From Antedon mediterranea (taxonomy: Eukaryota > Echinodermata > Crinoidea > Comatulida > Antedonidae), in contig NC_092680.1 in assembly GCF_964355755.1 (NCBI RefSeq), forward strand, positions 9,277,001 to 9,341,000: a stretch of 64,000 bases of DNA, read 5' to 3'. The number at the start of each line of letters is the position of its first letter. The stretch's first letter is position 1. The notes beneath the pieces are model-generated. The model searched no databases. It had not been told where the DNA came from and saw only the letters and a program-made list of their open reading frames with translations. Below are positions 30,775-55,908 of this stretch, one piece after another. The position numbers were made by a program, and so were the translations under genes.

Positions 30775-32501
30775 CCAAATTGTATAGAAAAGTATAGAAA
30801 TAAACTACAAATATGTAAATTATAAGAAGTAAAGGATGGCGATAGCCCTATTTAGGCTAATTTTAGAGCCTATATAAAAAGTGTCCGTATCATAGATTTT
30901 ACACTTGTTTTAAAAAATGTTATAGCCTACGCGTGAATACAACTTAGAGATCCTTTTTTTTTTGCATTTAAATATGTTGATATTATGTTTATTATCTATA
31001 ATATTTGCATATTATCCAAAATGTATGAATAAATACAATAAGATATTTATTTTCCTTTAATTATTCTGTATAGTATTTTAAACGTTTACATTTTCCCCAT
31101 TTTAGCCTATACTGCAGTATTGCTGATTTAATTATTCGCCAGTTTAAAAATGTTTTTCTAATAATAATGGACAAATAATATTATCAGTACGGTATCGGTT
31201 AGTGTGATTGGTGAAGCGACAGTAATATGTAAAGAAGAAAAATGTAAAAAGTAAAATAAATATTTCATTAACCAACGTATGAACCACTAAACTAACTAAC
31301 AAAAACATCCTGCCACAACGTATCGTATTGACGCGCAACATAAGAAAATACTCTATTTTGCATCCACTCACGAGAGAATCATTACGATGAACGTAAGGCA
31401 TAAACGGTGTTGAACACGTCGGTTCCCACTTGTGAGGACACGCAAGTTTGTTCTTAATGCGCACTTTGCGTGGATCTGGAAACTAATTCCAGCTCTTAAA
31501 ATATTTCCAGGCCAAATTTGACAGAACATATTCAAATTATGATTTGACAAAAAGCTAAAAAGAACGAACGATAGGAATCATCGTTCTGCAAATGTTGGTT
31601 ATAATCGATCGTTTCCTGCGACATATCATCTGTTTCACGGCTTCCATAATTCAGAATATCATTTAATTATGCCATTATGTCATCGTTAACAAAGACAAAA
31701 GTCATTCAAAACAAAGATTGAAATAAAAAATATTCGCTCCAAAATTGTCGATTTTGTTACGGTTGCAATGTGATTAGTGACGATATTAAAACGGGTGTTT
31801 ATTTATATTGGTATTACGTTTACCGACACTGTCAAAAGACATGTTTAATGAAGTTCCAGTTCCGCCAACCACAATTGTCCTCATCATGAAAGTAAAAAAA
31901 AAAGAAACTGACTTCTGAAGCATTGCCCGTGGTGAATACAAAAAAAAGAGTTACTCTCTATACATGTCTTTATTAAGGATGGTGAATTTTTATCGGGCTT
32001 AACCACTCTAACCCCAACCTTCTATCTCACAGGCTTGTGGATGAGACGACTATTCAACAGTCTCCCGATTTTCAACAGATTGTCGACGTCCCGCTTCTAA
32101 ATGTTTGCATATCCCTGCCATTAGTCTCCATTAACAAAAGAAAAAAAAATTTTAAAAAATTGAAGAAACAGGTTACCGGTTGTATAATGACCATTTAAAT
32201 ATAGAATTGACACTAAACAAACAAATCTAAGAGAATTATACTATTATAACGGGTTAACGATCGAGCAAAATCTTCAGAATGTGATGCCTATCGTTCGTTC
32301 TCTACAGTAGGCCTATTAGCCTTTTGTCAAATCATAATTTGAATACAGTATAATTTTTGATTTAACAATAAAAAGATATAAAATAAGTTCCGTTACTTCA
32401 CGGTAAGCTATTGGGACGACTGTCATCGGCCCAGGAAATATTTTAAGAGCTGAAATTTGTTTTCAGATCGACGCAACGTATCCACGCAAAGTGCGCCGTA
32501 A

Positions 32502-32680
32502 TGCGTGGTTCCCACTAGCGACGCAACACAAGGACGTAACGCAACGCAAGTGAATTGACCAATCACAAGCGATGGCTTATTCGCTTGTGATTGCTAACTG
32601 TCTATAACTTCGCTTGTCATTGGTTAAAACGCTTGCGTTGCGTGTACATTCTTGCGTTACGTTCTAGTGGGAACCAAGCT
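32502..32680. mobile_element. 179-bp Harbinger-like MITE inside the foldback right arm
   Basis: Terminal inverted repeats GGTTCCCACTAG / CTAGTGGGAACC, with further inverted GCGTTACG-type sequence inside, are flanked by TAA on both sides (32499-32501, 32681-32683). The left arm of the foldback lacks it and reads ...GCGCATTAAG..., an empty site. A 3-bp TAA duplication fits PIF/Harbinger. Confidence 0.75.
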
Positions 32681-33715
32681 TAAGGAAATAACCTTGCGTG
32701 TCATCACAAGTGGGAATCGACGTGTTCAACACACCGTTTCTGCTTTACGTTCATCATAATGATCTTTTCGATCGTGAGGGGATGCAAAATAGATAGATGA
32801 GTATTTCCTTTACGATACGTTGTGGCAGGATTTTTTTTTTAGTGGTTTATACGTTAGTTAATGAAATATTTATTTTCCTTTTTAAATTTTTCTTTACATA
32901 GTAGGCCTACTGTCGTTTCACCAACCACACTAAATATTCTGATACTGATATATTATTTGTCTATTATGAATACATTAGAAAACATTTTGAAACTGGCGAT
33001 TAAGTAAAACAGCAATAGTAGTATACAATGGGAAAATGTAAAAGTTTAAATACAATACAGGAAAATGAATATCTTATTGTATTTATTTATACATTTAGAT
33101 AAAGTACAATAGGCAAATATTATAAGATAAAAAACACATAGCAACATATAAAATCAAAATACGGACACTTTTTATATAGGCTCTAAAATAAGCCTAAAAA
33201 AAGTCTACAGCCATCCTTTACTTCTTACAATTTACTTTTATGTAGTTTATTTCTATACTTATAAACAATTGGCTATGGGTTTAAATTGTAGGCGACGTGT
33301 GCTACAAAGTTATCGGAACAAAAGTGACATTTAATTTTGCATTCAATATTCAATGCTCTGTGCAAGGTCCTTCTTGTGCGTCCGTCGCCTTGCAAATAGC
33401 GCGATGTGTTTGTTCGTAAAACCATATCACATATTAACTCCATTGGTGAAAACGCGTGAGCCTGTTCATAGATAAAGTCATGTTTTTTGATAACGTAACA
33501 AATAAAATCGAAATATTTTTTTAGAATCTGTAAATTCAAGGTGTTATCACGATTTTTTATGATTTTGGTCGGATTTTGTGCACACTACCATTTCGTAGGG
33601 TCTTCGCTTTCGAGGTCTTCGGTCTTCGATCTTCGCTTTCGAGGTCTTCGCTTTCGACACACCCTATGATGGTACGTATGAGATGAGCAGAGGACATGCT
33701 ATGATGCTAGCCTCT

Positions 33716-33905
33716 AGCTAGTAATTAGGCCTAGTACTGTTAGGCCTAGGCTAGGCCTACTTTCTACTCGATCCTAGTAAGTAGTAGGAGGCTACTACGT
33801 ACTAGCTAGCCTAGCCCCCCCCCCCCCCCCCCTCTCCTAGCTAAAGCCTGGCCCTAGTGGTAGTAGTAGGCTAGCTAGAGCCTAGGGGGATGCTAGTAGG
33901 GAGGG
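33716..33905. repeat. CTAGGCC palindrome cluster with C18 run
   Basis: Multiple TAGGCCTAG/GCTAGC words with a pure C run at about 33815-33832 and GGGATGCTAGTAGGGAGG repeats. Similar clusters are at 2610-2690, 17206-17345, 26258-26408, 56519-56560 and 59172-59450. Confidence 0.8.
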
Positions 33906-34415
33906 GGATGCTAGTAGGGAGGGGGATGGCCTTTTTAAAGCTCCATTGTAATCATTGTATATATTTATATCCCTACCTGATAACCTACTAGCCCAACATC
34001 ATCATTCTCGAACTACCATTTACCTTGTTACAATAACAACTGTCATGAATAAATTATGAGCCATAAATCGATAATTGACTTGTTTGTGTGTTCATCATAC
34101 ATAATGTTGGTGTGTTGTGGACGATGGAGAGGCCATCATAGTCGATTGTTTGTTAACAACAACCAATCAGCGGTGGCGCCAGACTCTTAGCAACAGTGTA
34201 GCAATTAATTTAAAACAAAATTACTATTTAATTATACACAGTATTGGTGTCTGGCAGCCTGGCTAAAAAAATTACATAAACTGCTCATGTTTAAAAAAAA
34301 GTTGGTTGTTTGACACACTGATTTCAAATATTAATAAATTCAGCTTATTGAACCAACTATGAAGAGTTTAAAAAAAAAAAATATATATATATATCAATAT
34401 ATTTGAAACGATAAT

Positions 34416-34716
34416 GAGGAAATCTGTGAGAATGAGAAAAAGTCGCCCCAACCGAGACTCCATCCCGCCTCGTGAATAAAAATACTGTAAGATGAGGGCG
34501 TATCAATTTGATCTCTGTTGCGCGTGTGTACAACTGAGGACTAGTGCTGTTCCGCCGTACCACGCCGAGAATGTTAAAGAGTCGCTATCCAATTGAGTTT
34601 GAACAATACCATGAAAGCCCCAGTGGTCTAATGGTTAGGGCAACTGCATATCAAGCAGGCGGTCCAAGTTCGAGTCTCAGTTGGGGCGACTTTTTCTCAT
34701 TCTCACAGATTTCCTC
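34416..34716. repeat. Inverted repeat pair bearing tRNA-like sequence
   Basis: Arms 34416-34460 and 34672-34716 are complementary at 44 of 45 positions and include TTGGGGCGACTTTTTCTC. This looks like two copies of a tRNA-derived repeat in opposite orientation. The left copy keeps only its 3' part, followed by an AT-repeat tail (34380-34396). Confidence 0.7.
34617..34688 (+). tRNA. tRNA-like sequence, probably a SINE head or pseudogene
   Basis: 72 nt folding as a cloverleaf. Acceptor GCCCCAG/TTGGGGC pairs with one wobble, the D-arm is GTCT/GGGC with AATGGTTA loop, and the anticodon loop is ATATCAA (anticodon ATC, Asp-type but not the normal GTC). B-box GTTCGAGTCTC. The T-stem pairs at only 3 of 5 positions and the anticodon stem at 4 of 5. 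The 3' flank is repeated in inverted form nearby. A functional tRNA gene is unlikely. Confidence 0.4.
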
Positions 34717-35997
34717 ATCTTTCCATAAATTGTAATATTATGAAGATTAATTTTTGCTGAAATATGTGTGTATTATCAGTGTTAAAGTTAAAATAAAAAT
34801 GTACATGTTATGCAAACCAAGGAAGATGATTTGACTACTAAAAAAAACCCAAAAAACAAATACACTTTGATTTATATTTAATTAAGGACAATAAAGTTAT
34901 CTTGTAAAGAATACCTATAAATAAAAATTCAAATATGTAACAAAATATCTATTTAAATTTCTTTGTAGAAAAAAAAACAATGAAACAAGCATCCTATTCA
35001 TTCTCTTGTGTATTAAAGTATGGCATTAACTGGTAATTTCAACAACCAATACCCTAGCAAATTGAAAGCACTTCTAGTAGTAGACTGTAAGGTTGTAGAC
35101 CTTGAAAAAACATCTTAATGAAAACAATCTTGTAATTTTAATTATATTTTATGTGTTGCTTCTTGGCTTATTAGATTTGGAAACCTTGTACTATTTTTAT
35201 TTGAATGGTAATCTGTACTTTTCCATTTGAATAGTCAACTTAATTAATGTTAACTACTACAAGTTTGAACTATCTCAATGCTGTTCAACTAAAAAACTAT
35301 GCTGAACGTTAAAGTCGCAAGCAAATACACCAAATGATTGAGCCACAATATATGAATACAGTAAACATGTTAAAGCCATTGGTTAATATCACTACGACCT
35401 AAGATGAACACAACTTTCATTCCGATTTCAAATTTATAATTTTGTTCATTAACATGTCATTACCAACCATATATCATAAGTGCAGCAGTCACTAATGTGC
35501 TCTATTAAAGAACACTGCTATACTTGATTTTAAATACAATTCAGTAACATAACTTAAAATGATTCAATATTGTATATATGCATCTATATTCTAAATTCAA
35601 TATTTTCTACACAATTGTCCTGAGTAATTTTCAAGATGAATTTTCAATAAAATTCTCAACTTATATTATATCAAACTAAATTTCTCTTATCTCTCTAATA
35701 AGGCAACATTTCAATTCAAGGTTTATTTCAAGAAACTTTCCATATACGTAGCTACACAACACAACATCTATCAACGTTTATGGAAGTTCAAGTAGATAAT
35801 TAAGTATTGCACACGGTATAGATGGGAACAACAGTAGAACCTTTATGTCCCATTAATAGTGGTGTCTCCTGATAGGGGTGTGTTTTAGTACTGTAGTTGA
35901 GAACAACTGAAGTTCTGTAAAAGGTAATATTGGTCTTCATAGAACTGCAGTAATAATGGAATGATAAGTTTGGTGTGTTCGCTGGACAGTGAAGTTA
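34717..35997. other. ABHD8-KIF24 spacer and KIF24 3' UTR region
   Basis: AT-rich, without a gene. The part next to 35998 must include the KIF24 3' UTR (minus strand). A TTTATT, the complement of AATAAA, lies near 35722 and could be the poly(A) signal. Confidence 0.4.
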
Positions 35998-49436
<13,439 letters not shown>

Positions 49437-49713
49437 AATAGGAGTTTATCAAATATAGCCTGTAGTACATACTTGAATTAGCAATTCTGCATTTTAAACA
49501 TAAAGTCAGTAAAGTAATCTCTTAGTCTTATGATTCATCAGATTCATTTCTTGAGAGAAAAATAGATACTGTACTTTCTTCTGTGAGGTACTTAGTGAAA
49601 ATCAGCATCAATTGACTGGAAAGAGAAAGGTATGGTTAACCAGATTTACAATACAAAACATAGATCATTCTATTCACATAATAAATCTATCAATAAATCA
49701 GCCACCCAAACAG

Positions 49714-50034
49714 TGAGTGAGTGGCCGAGCGGTTAAGACAGTGGAACCGTAATCACGTAGCCATAACATCGGCAGGGGTTCGAGGCTCACTCACTCCATG
49801 GTTCTGGTGGTAGAACGAGTCTTCTCGGATAAGGACTATAAACCGTAGGTCCAGTGTACACAACTTGCTCGTGTGCACTTTAAAGAACCTAGTACATCTT
49901 TCGAGACGAGTAGGGGGTTACCCCGGTGTAGTAGTACATCACAGCCACTGATCACCAACTGGGCCCTCTGGGAGATCAGTCTTTGACTGAAGAGGTCACC
50001 CAGTATAAAGATAAAACAAACAAACAAACAAACA
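49714..50034 (+). mobile_element. Full-length tRNA-derived SINE
   Basis: The head has an A-box TGGCCGAGCGGTTAAG (49722-49737) and B-box GGTTCGAGGCTC (49777-49788), Leu/Ser tRNA-like. The body has CTTCTCGGATAAGGACTATA, a TGCACTTTAAAGAACC block and a GGGCCC-containing part, with an (AAAC)n tail. Copies or pieces occur at 23277, 25045, 25942 and 48211. It lies 280 bp upstream of the KIF24 ATG. Confidence 0.88.
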
Positions 50035-50125
50035 GAGAGAAATTCTGAGCTTTTGGAAAACCATTTCTTCATGGAAAGAAAAAATGATATTTATAATTAA
50101 TAATTTTTTCTATAATCACTAATTT

Positions 50126-50818
50126 ACCTCCGCCAAGGAGGTATATGTAATCGATCGCGTGGGTTTGTTTGTCTGTCTGTTTGTTTGTTTTTTAGCAGGA
50201 TTACTCAAAAATTAATTACAAGATCTTTACCAAAATGAATATACGGATAGATATGTGGTCAAGGACCATTCCATTAAATTTTGGGACCATTTGGGACCAT
50301 GGTCCCAATTCTGGACCACTTTTTTAGTATACTATTCAGACCTGCTAGTGTTAAAAGATAGGGCAGAATTTTCCAAAAGCCGGCGAGCAGTCTTAAAGTA
50401 ACAAATAAACTAAAATTGCATTTTCTCGAGAACTACTTGTCCAAAAAACTTCATTTTTGTACAAGAGGCAAGAGTTATAACTTGTGATTTGTAAATTTAA
50501 AACATAATTCGATTTAATGTGCACGTTTTTTGATGCGAGTAGTTTAAAAAACCTATTTCTTTTCAAATTCACTCGTTTGATTTTTGCGTTGCTGTTCTAT
50601 TGTTAGTCAACTGAAGCTATTGTTAATTGAAAGGCTTGTTACATAGCCATTACACCAAACTCGCATACACATGCTTGTAGTGAAATTAGCCTAAATCACA
50701 AACAGCATCAAGACACACACAAATATATATATATATATATTTCTTTTTTACCGGAGAAATCTTATGTAGGAGAATTTCACAGTAGGCGGAGGTATGCACT
50801 CTTGGAGTGTCTTTCTAG
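50126..50818 (+). mobile_element. Helitron-like non-autonomous repeat, copy 1
   Basis: Starts ACCTCCGCCAAGGAGGTATA and ends with hairpin CACTCTTGGAGTG then TCTTTCTAG followed by TT. A copy at 53082-53712 is about 85% similar over 650 bp, and an 18575-18649 fragment shares the 3' end. The 3' hairpin plus CTAG fits a Helitron terminus. A canonical TC 5' start next to A is not clear, so a Helentron-type element is also possible. No coding. Confidence 0.65.
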
Positions 50819-52422
50819 TTATAATTGTTATTATTATTGGCAATGGTAATGTTTTTCATAGTTAATGTGTAATGTGTCCATGATGGTTAAGTACTGGCTT
50901 AAATACTTACCCTGAAGAATAGATCCCGTAAGAAAGGATGTGACACCATCAGCTAGTTTATCCACAGAAGCAGGATACATAAACACTGAAGTCTCTACAA
51001 GTACAATGGGGTATACACTGAGATCATGAACAAAAGATGCAATCAATTCTACACTCAAACAATACAACAACAAACAAAAGCCTGTCAAACAATAACCTCT
51101 CAGCTCAGCTGTACTTTAAGTGAAATATCAATATTTTTAATGCTAATTAATAGGTCCATCCAGAAATACTTTTTAAGACAGTAATATTATAATTTTTTTT
51201 TTTATGAATTTACATAAAATATTAGAACAAAATGTAATTATTAATATATTAAATCAAACAAACAATCCATCCAGAAAGAGACAAGCAAACACATTGTATA
51301 AGCATAGGCCCACTGTTTAATCTGTAAGCTTTACACAGGTTATGTAGGTAAAATCAAGTTATTTAAAGATGTATTGTCCCCCAAAAACATGAAAAATGAA
51401 AATTATATATTTATTATATTATAATAATACTACTGAAGAAAAAATAAATAACAAAATAATGTATTTACTTATTATAATATAAAAAGTTAAATTCAACCAA
51501 AAACTACGGTATTTTTTTAAAATTATAGTTTTTTAAGTAAATCATTTTTTTAAATCCATTTTTTGATCAAAGTGAATAAGTTAAATAAATGTTACCGACA
51601 AATATAGTGAGCTGTAGAGTCGCGTTGCACGTGACTAAAAATGTCTTCAGGGGGCCTACAATTGGAATTAAAACATGCTAAATATAACTACAGTAGGCCT
51701 AAAATCGGATACATTTGTTAAGTTGCTAGAATATGTGATGCACCTCAAACAGTAAAATGGCAAATTGCATAAGGTATAATATTGTGATGATTTTAAAACA
51801 TGTCAAATTATTTAATAATATTAAAAATGATTGTGTTATTTATTGTATTTTTTCGTCAACAGTTTTCATCTGACATTTTCTGTCTGGAGAAAAATGTACG
51901 AAGACATCTTATAAAAATTGGTACAAAAAAATACACCAACCGATGCGCGATTTCTTTCATTAGTTATTATGTTTTTATAATGTTTAATCTCTGCAGCAAA
52001 ATAGCGTATTTTAACAAAATCAGGATTTTCTTTAATTATTCTTTCCTTTATTAACATCGACAGTTTTTGGAAGTCATGTTCGTCTTCACATCCAATTAAA
52101 CCTTGTTTTGAAAAAAATAGCCTTCACTAATTCTGTTCGTCATTTTCTTTTGTATTTTTGTACTACTTTTTTGAAGAATTACATTTTCTCCAGATTGCGT
52201 AAACAAATTTTAAATTATTATGGACTTTCGAAAGAATAATTACATGAAAATCGAAAATGATAACATTTGGATTGGGTCTGAATAGATACTTTGGGTACAA
52301 TACAATTTTAGATGATCAAAAAGACACATGCATTATTAAACATTTACTGAAATGACCGTACTAGTCAATTCTATAGTTTCATTAAAAAAAAGAAACCATA
52401 GTGTAATTTTTTTAATGTTGCC
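50819..52422. other. Intergenic, no gene seen
   Basis: AT-rich. The segment near 51375-51700 resembles a MITE (starts TTTAAAGATGTATTGTCC and includes CATTTTTTGATCAAAGTGAA, a word also found near 28490 and, inverted, near 63690). Ends not resolved. Confidence 0.35.
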
Positions 52423-53081
52423 CTCTACTGATAGGTGTTTCTAGAGTTAAGACCATGATAGAGAGAAGGCCGTGTGCGCAAAAGGCAAGGAAGAACCTAC
52501 GAAATGGTAGTATGCACAAAATACAACTAAAAATCGTACATTTCGATGATATACATCATAGACTACATACATTTTTTACAAAATCTATAAACACATTTCG
52601 TTTTTAGCCTTTAGATTTTCAAAAAACAAAGCATGATTTTACTTAACATTGCGTTTTCGTCACTTAAATTAATACTGAAGTGATTAAGGATAAAAACGTT
52701 ATTTTATAACTCGACTACAGTAATTTTACAGAATAAATTTTATTGTGAATCCTTTATCATGAGCTTTTTGAACACATAGTAAAAGAAATGAGCTAAGAAA
52801 TGCATAAATGGAGATAATAATCTGCCTAGAGTTATGGAAATGCATGATGATCAAATGGTACAGAAAAGAATTGTAATTATGAACGATGATACTCATCCAC
52901 TCCGTCCATCCTTCGTGTTTAACCGAACTGGGTGTATACTAGGAGTACCATCAAGGTTACGGACAGCACGGTACCAACTGTCGTTTGTCCCACAATGCAT
53001 ATTTAAATACAATGACTACAAACACAAATAATTATATTTTCCAACATCTGGGAACACCTAATCACATTTATCCTCTTATTT

Positions 53082-53712
53082 ACCTCTGCCAAGGAGGTAT
53101 GTAATCGATCGTGCGTGTTTGTTTACTAGCAGTAATTACAAGATCTTTACCAAAATGAATAATACACATATGTGATCAAGGACCATTTCATTAAATTTTG
53201 GGACCACGGTTCTAATTCTGGACCCCTTTTTATTATACTTTTCAGACCTGCTAGTGTTAAAAGATAGGACAGATTTTTTCAAAAGTTGGCGAGCAGTTAA
53301 AGTAACAAGTAAACTGAAATTGCATTTTCTTGAGAACTACTTGTCCAAAAAACTTCATTTTTTGTACAAGAGAGGCAAGAGTTACATTATAATTTGTGAT
53401 TTGTAATATTAAAACATATTAATTTATTTAATTTACAGGTTTTTTGATAAGTAGTTTTTAAAAACCTATTTCTTTTCAAATTCACCTGTTTTTGGCATTG
53501 CTCTTCTATTGTTAGTCAACAGAATCTATTGTTACTAGTTAGTTGAAAGGCTGGTTACATAACCATTACACCAAATTCGCATACATATGCTTGTAGTGAA
53601 ATTAGCTTAAATCACACACAGCACTAAGACGCACAATTATATTTTCCCGGAAAAATCTTATGTACTGTAGGAGAATTTTACGAAAGTATGCACTCTCGGA
53701 GTGGCTTTCTAG
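53082..53712 (+). mobile_element. Helitron-like non-autonomous repeat, copy 2
   Basis: Colinear with 50126-50818, sharing GGAGGTAT...GTAATCGATCG, ACTTGTCCAAAAAACTTCAT and the 3' end GCACTCTCGGAGTGG then CTTTCTAG with TT. It lies inside the second foldback. Confidence 0.65.
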
Positions 53713-53815
53713 TTAATTTTTGTATTTTCTAAATCCTGTATATGCATTTTAATCTATATATTTTTACTGTACTGTGTATTTTACTTTGTGTTTTTTTACT
53801 GATTTTATTCTATTT

Positions 53816-55003
53816 GGTTATCCGCACTTGGCGGATAACCCCTTGTTATTGTCAGGATCTTTTTTTTATTTTTCTTTTTCTCTTTTTTTTTCTATTTTCT
53901 TCTTTCTTTCCACAAATTTTGTTGCTAGTGTATCTCTAAATCTTCTTAACATAACATTGTATAACTTTATCAGAAGATTGACCTCTATCTGAAGATGTCG
54001 TAATAAGGTTTTCAGTCGTGTCCGAGTTGCGCAGCGTAAGTTACGCGCGATTTTATGAATTTCAATGATTGATCATAGAATAAAACCTAAAAGTTTGTTT
54101 GTATTGAAACTTGGTGAAAATTTAAGTCATATAATGCGCAAACTTTCTATGGATTAAAAATTGCATGCTTCACAAAAAGTTACGCGCGCACGCGCGTTTG
54201 AAATTTCAAAATGCGAAAAATCAATTTCTAATCAACTTTCTACGCGTTTCATGTCATTTTGAGCATTTCAAAAATTCCCACGCGTGCGCAATTTTTTTAC
54301 GCGCGCGTGCGCACGTAGCGCAAAAACATCATTTTTTTGCTTGATTTTTGTTTTTCCTGTCTTTTTTAGTAAATTTACCAACTTTCAAACAATTTCAACT
54401 TAAAATCACGTCATACGAGCACGTAGAATTAAACAATTTACGCGCATTTTTTATGAAAAAGTTCAAAAATTTGTCAAAATTATGCCTTTTTTTAAACAGT
54501 CATAGATTCTAAACTACGTGGTGAACTTTTTTAAAATTACATATTCTGAATGTAGATGAGTTGTAGATATCGAATCATGCATCGATTTGGCTAACCGGAC
54601 ATTGTGACGTCATCGTATGGCCACACGAATATCAAAGATAGGATTTTTGTCTCTTTCGTCATTGCTCATCACATTTAATAGAGCGCATCTCCACTTATCC
54701 GTATTCCATTTTCCCCCATTTTTATATATTGTCTAGGTCAATCAATTATCTTTCGATTGATTTACCATTTTTAAAATTGTTATGACGTCATCATGTCCAA
54801 AAGCGTCAATAACTTTGGTCACTTATTTTCACCTATTCTACACTGTATGTAGTACGTATACAGTATAATAGTGTATACCGTATATACTTAAACGTGACAC
54901 AAAATAGAGGGCGCACTAACATTTTTTTCAGTGGCATAATCGTTTTTCTGCACGCAATATTCTAACGTATGACGTGCACGTGGCTTTTGCGCTGCGGATA
55001 ACC
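53816..55003. mobile_element. Possible 1.2-kb DNA transposon with GCGC-rich interior
   Basis: Starts GGTTATCCGCA and ends with its inverse, TGCGGATAACC. The interior has many GCGCGCGTGCGC-like words (54020-54320) unlike the surrounding AT-rich DNA. No target duplication or ORF. The short terminal match could be chance. Confidence 0.35.
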
Positions 55004-55639
55004 TAACTCGTCCGTAGTGACGAGTTCAAATCTAGTTTTATATTAAGTTGCTATGAGAAAAACCCATTTCAAATCTTTCGTTGGATTATTTGTTATCTTG
55101 TATACTTTATAGTCCCTAATATTATCAATATTCTTAAAATATCATTTTTGTATTATTATCTTTGAAAATCTATAATAAAATTGATCATAATTAATATTCA
55201 CAATTAATGTGAAAAAAAAATCGAAAGACTAAAATCAAAATATTTTATAGATTCTGTAAGTCACTAAATGCAGTGTTATAATTGATTGATTGTACGATTT
55301 TTAGTTGTATTTTGTGCACACTACCATTTCGTAGGGTCTTCCTTGGCTTTTGCCCGCACAGTTTTCTCTCTGCATGGTCTTTAGAAACACCCATCAGTAG
55401 AGGCAGGGAACATTTTTGCCAGTGTAGCATAGCAAAAAGCTATACAAAACAATCTTATTGCTCAATGCTACACATTTTGAAAATTGTGTAGCAAGAAATA
55501 CAATACAAAACTATGTTTCTCGACTTTCTCAGTTTGATTAGCAATATTGCTAAACAAAATTTTTTAATGAAATTGAGGGTGACATTAATAAAAAATTATA
55601 CAAATTTGTTTTTAGTATTTAGATTATTATTTTTTGTTT

Positions 55640-55908
55640 CCGGTTTATTTTTGGTTGTTTATTGTTGTTTTTCGGTTATTTTCGGTAATTAGACTCACCG
55701 AAAATTAGTAACTTAAAACATAATGAGCGTTTTCAATAAAAAACACATAGAAATGGGAATAATGTGTATCTAGTGCGCCCCATACAAATTAGCGTGACCA
55801 AAATAAAACGTGACCGATATCAAACATAGGCAAACTAACATGATAAAAAGTGTATCTAGCGCACCGCTCCATACAAAATACCGGATGGTGATGTTATTGC
55901 GACCGATT
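55640..55908. mobile_element. MITE family copy c
   Basis: In opposite orientation to copy a. Shares AACATAATGAGCGTTTTCAA, AAAATAAAACGTGACCGAT, CCATACAAAATACCGGATG and TTATTGCGACCGATTTC. Left limit approximate. Confidence 0.6.

Larger units (their letters stand above)
30427..33664. mobile_element. 3.2-kb foldback element with arms over 1 kb
   Basis: The left end GGGTGTGTCGAAAGCGAAG is inverted at 33646-33664. Inverted similarity continues for roughly 1.2-1.4 kb on each side (about 30427-31610 against 32290-33664), leaving a 0.7-kb unique loop. The flanks are TATGATGGTA at 30417-30426 and 33665-33674 (an 8-10 bp target duplication, depending on where the TIR starts). The first ~70 bp of each arm are short repeats of the form TCGAAAGCGAAGACC. 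No transposase ORF was found, so it is probably non-autonomous. Foldback/Mutator-like by structure; the superfamily is not proven. Confidence 0.85.
52423..55402. mobile_element. Second foldback-type element (about 3 kb)
   Basis: The left arm (52423-52600) CTCTACTGATAGGTGTTTCT is inverted at 55383-55402 as AGAAACACCCATCAGTAGAG. Both arms continue through AAGACCATG, AGGCAAGGAAGA and CTACGAAATGGTAGT. The last motif and the following CACAAAAT are shared with the foldback at 30427. The loop holds Helitron-like copy 2 and a CG-rich segment. Target duplication not resolved. Confidence 0.65.

Noticed and set aside
34617-34688. Functional tRNA-Asp gene
   Set aside because: Non-standard ATC anticodon, mispaired T-stem and repeat-like flanks make a SINE head more likely.
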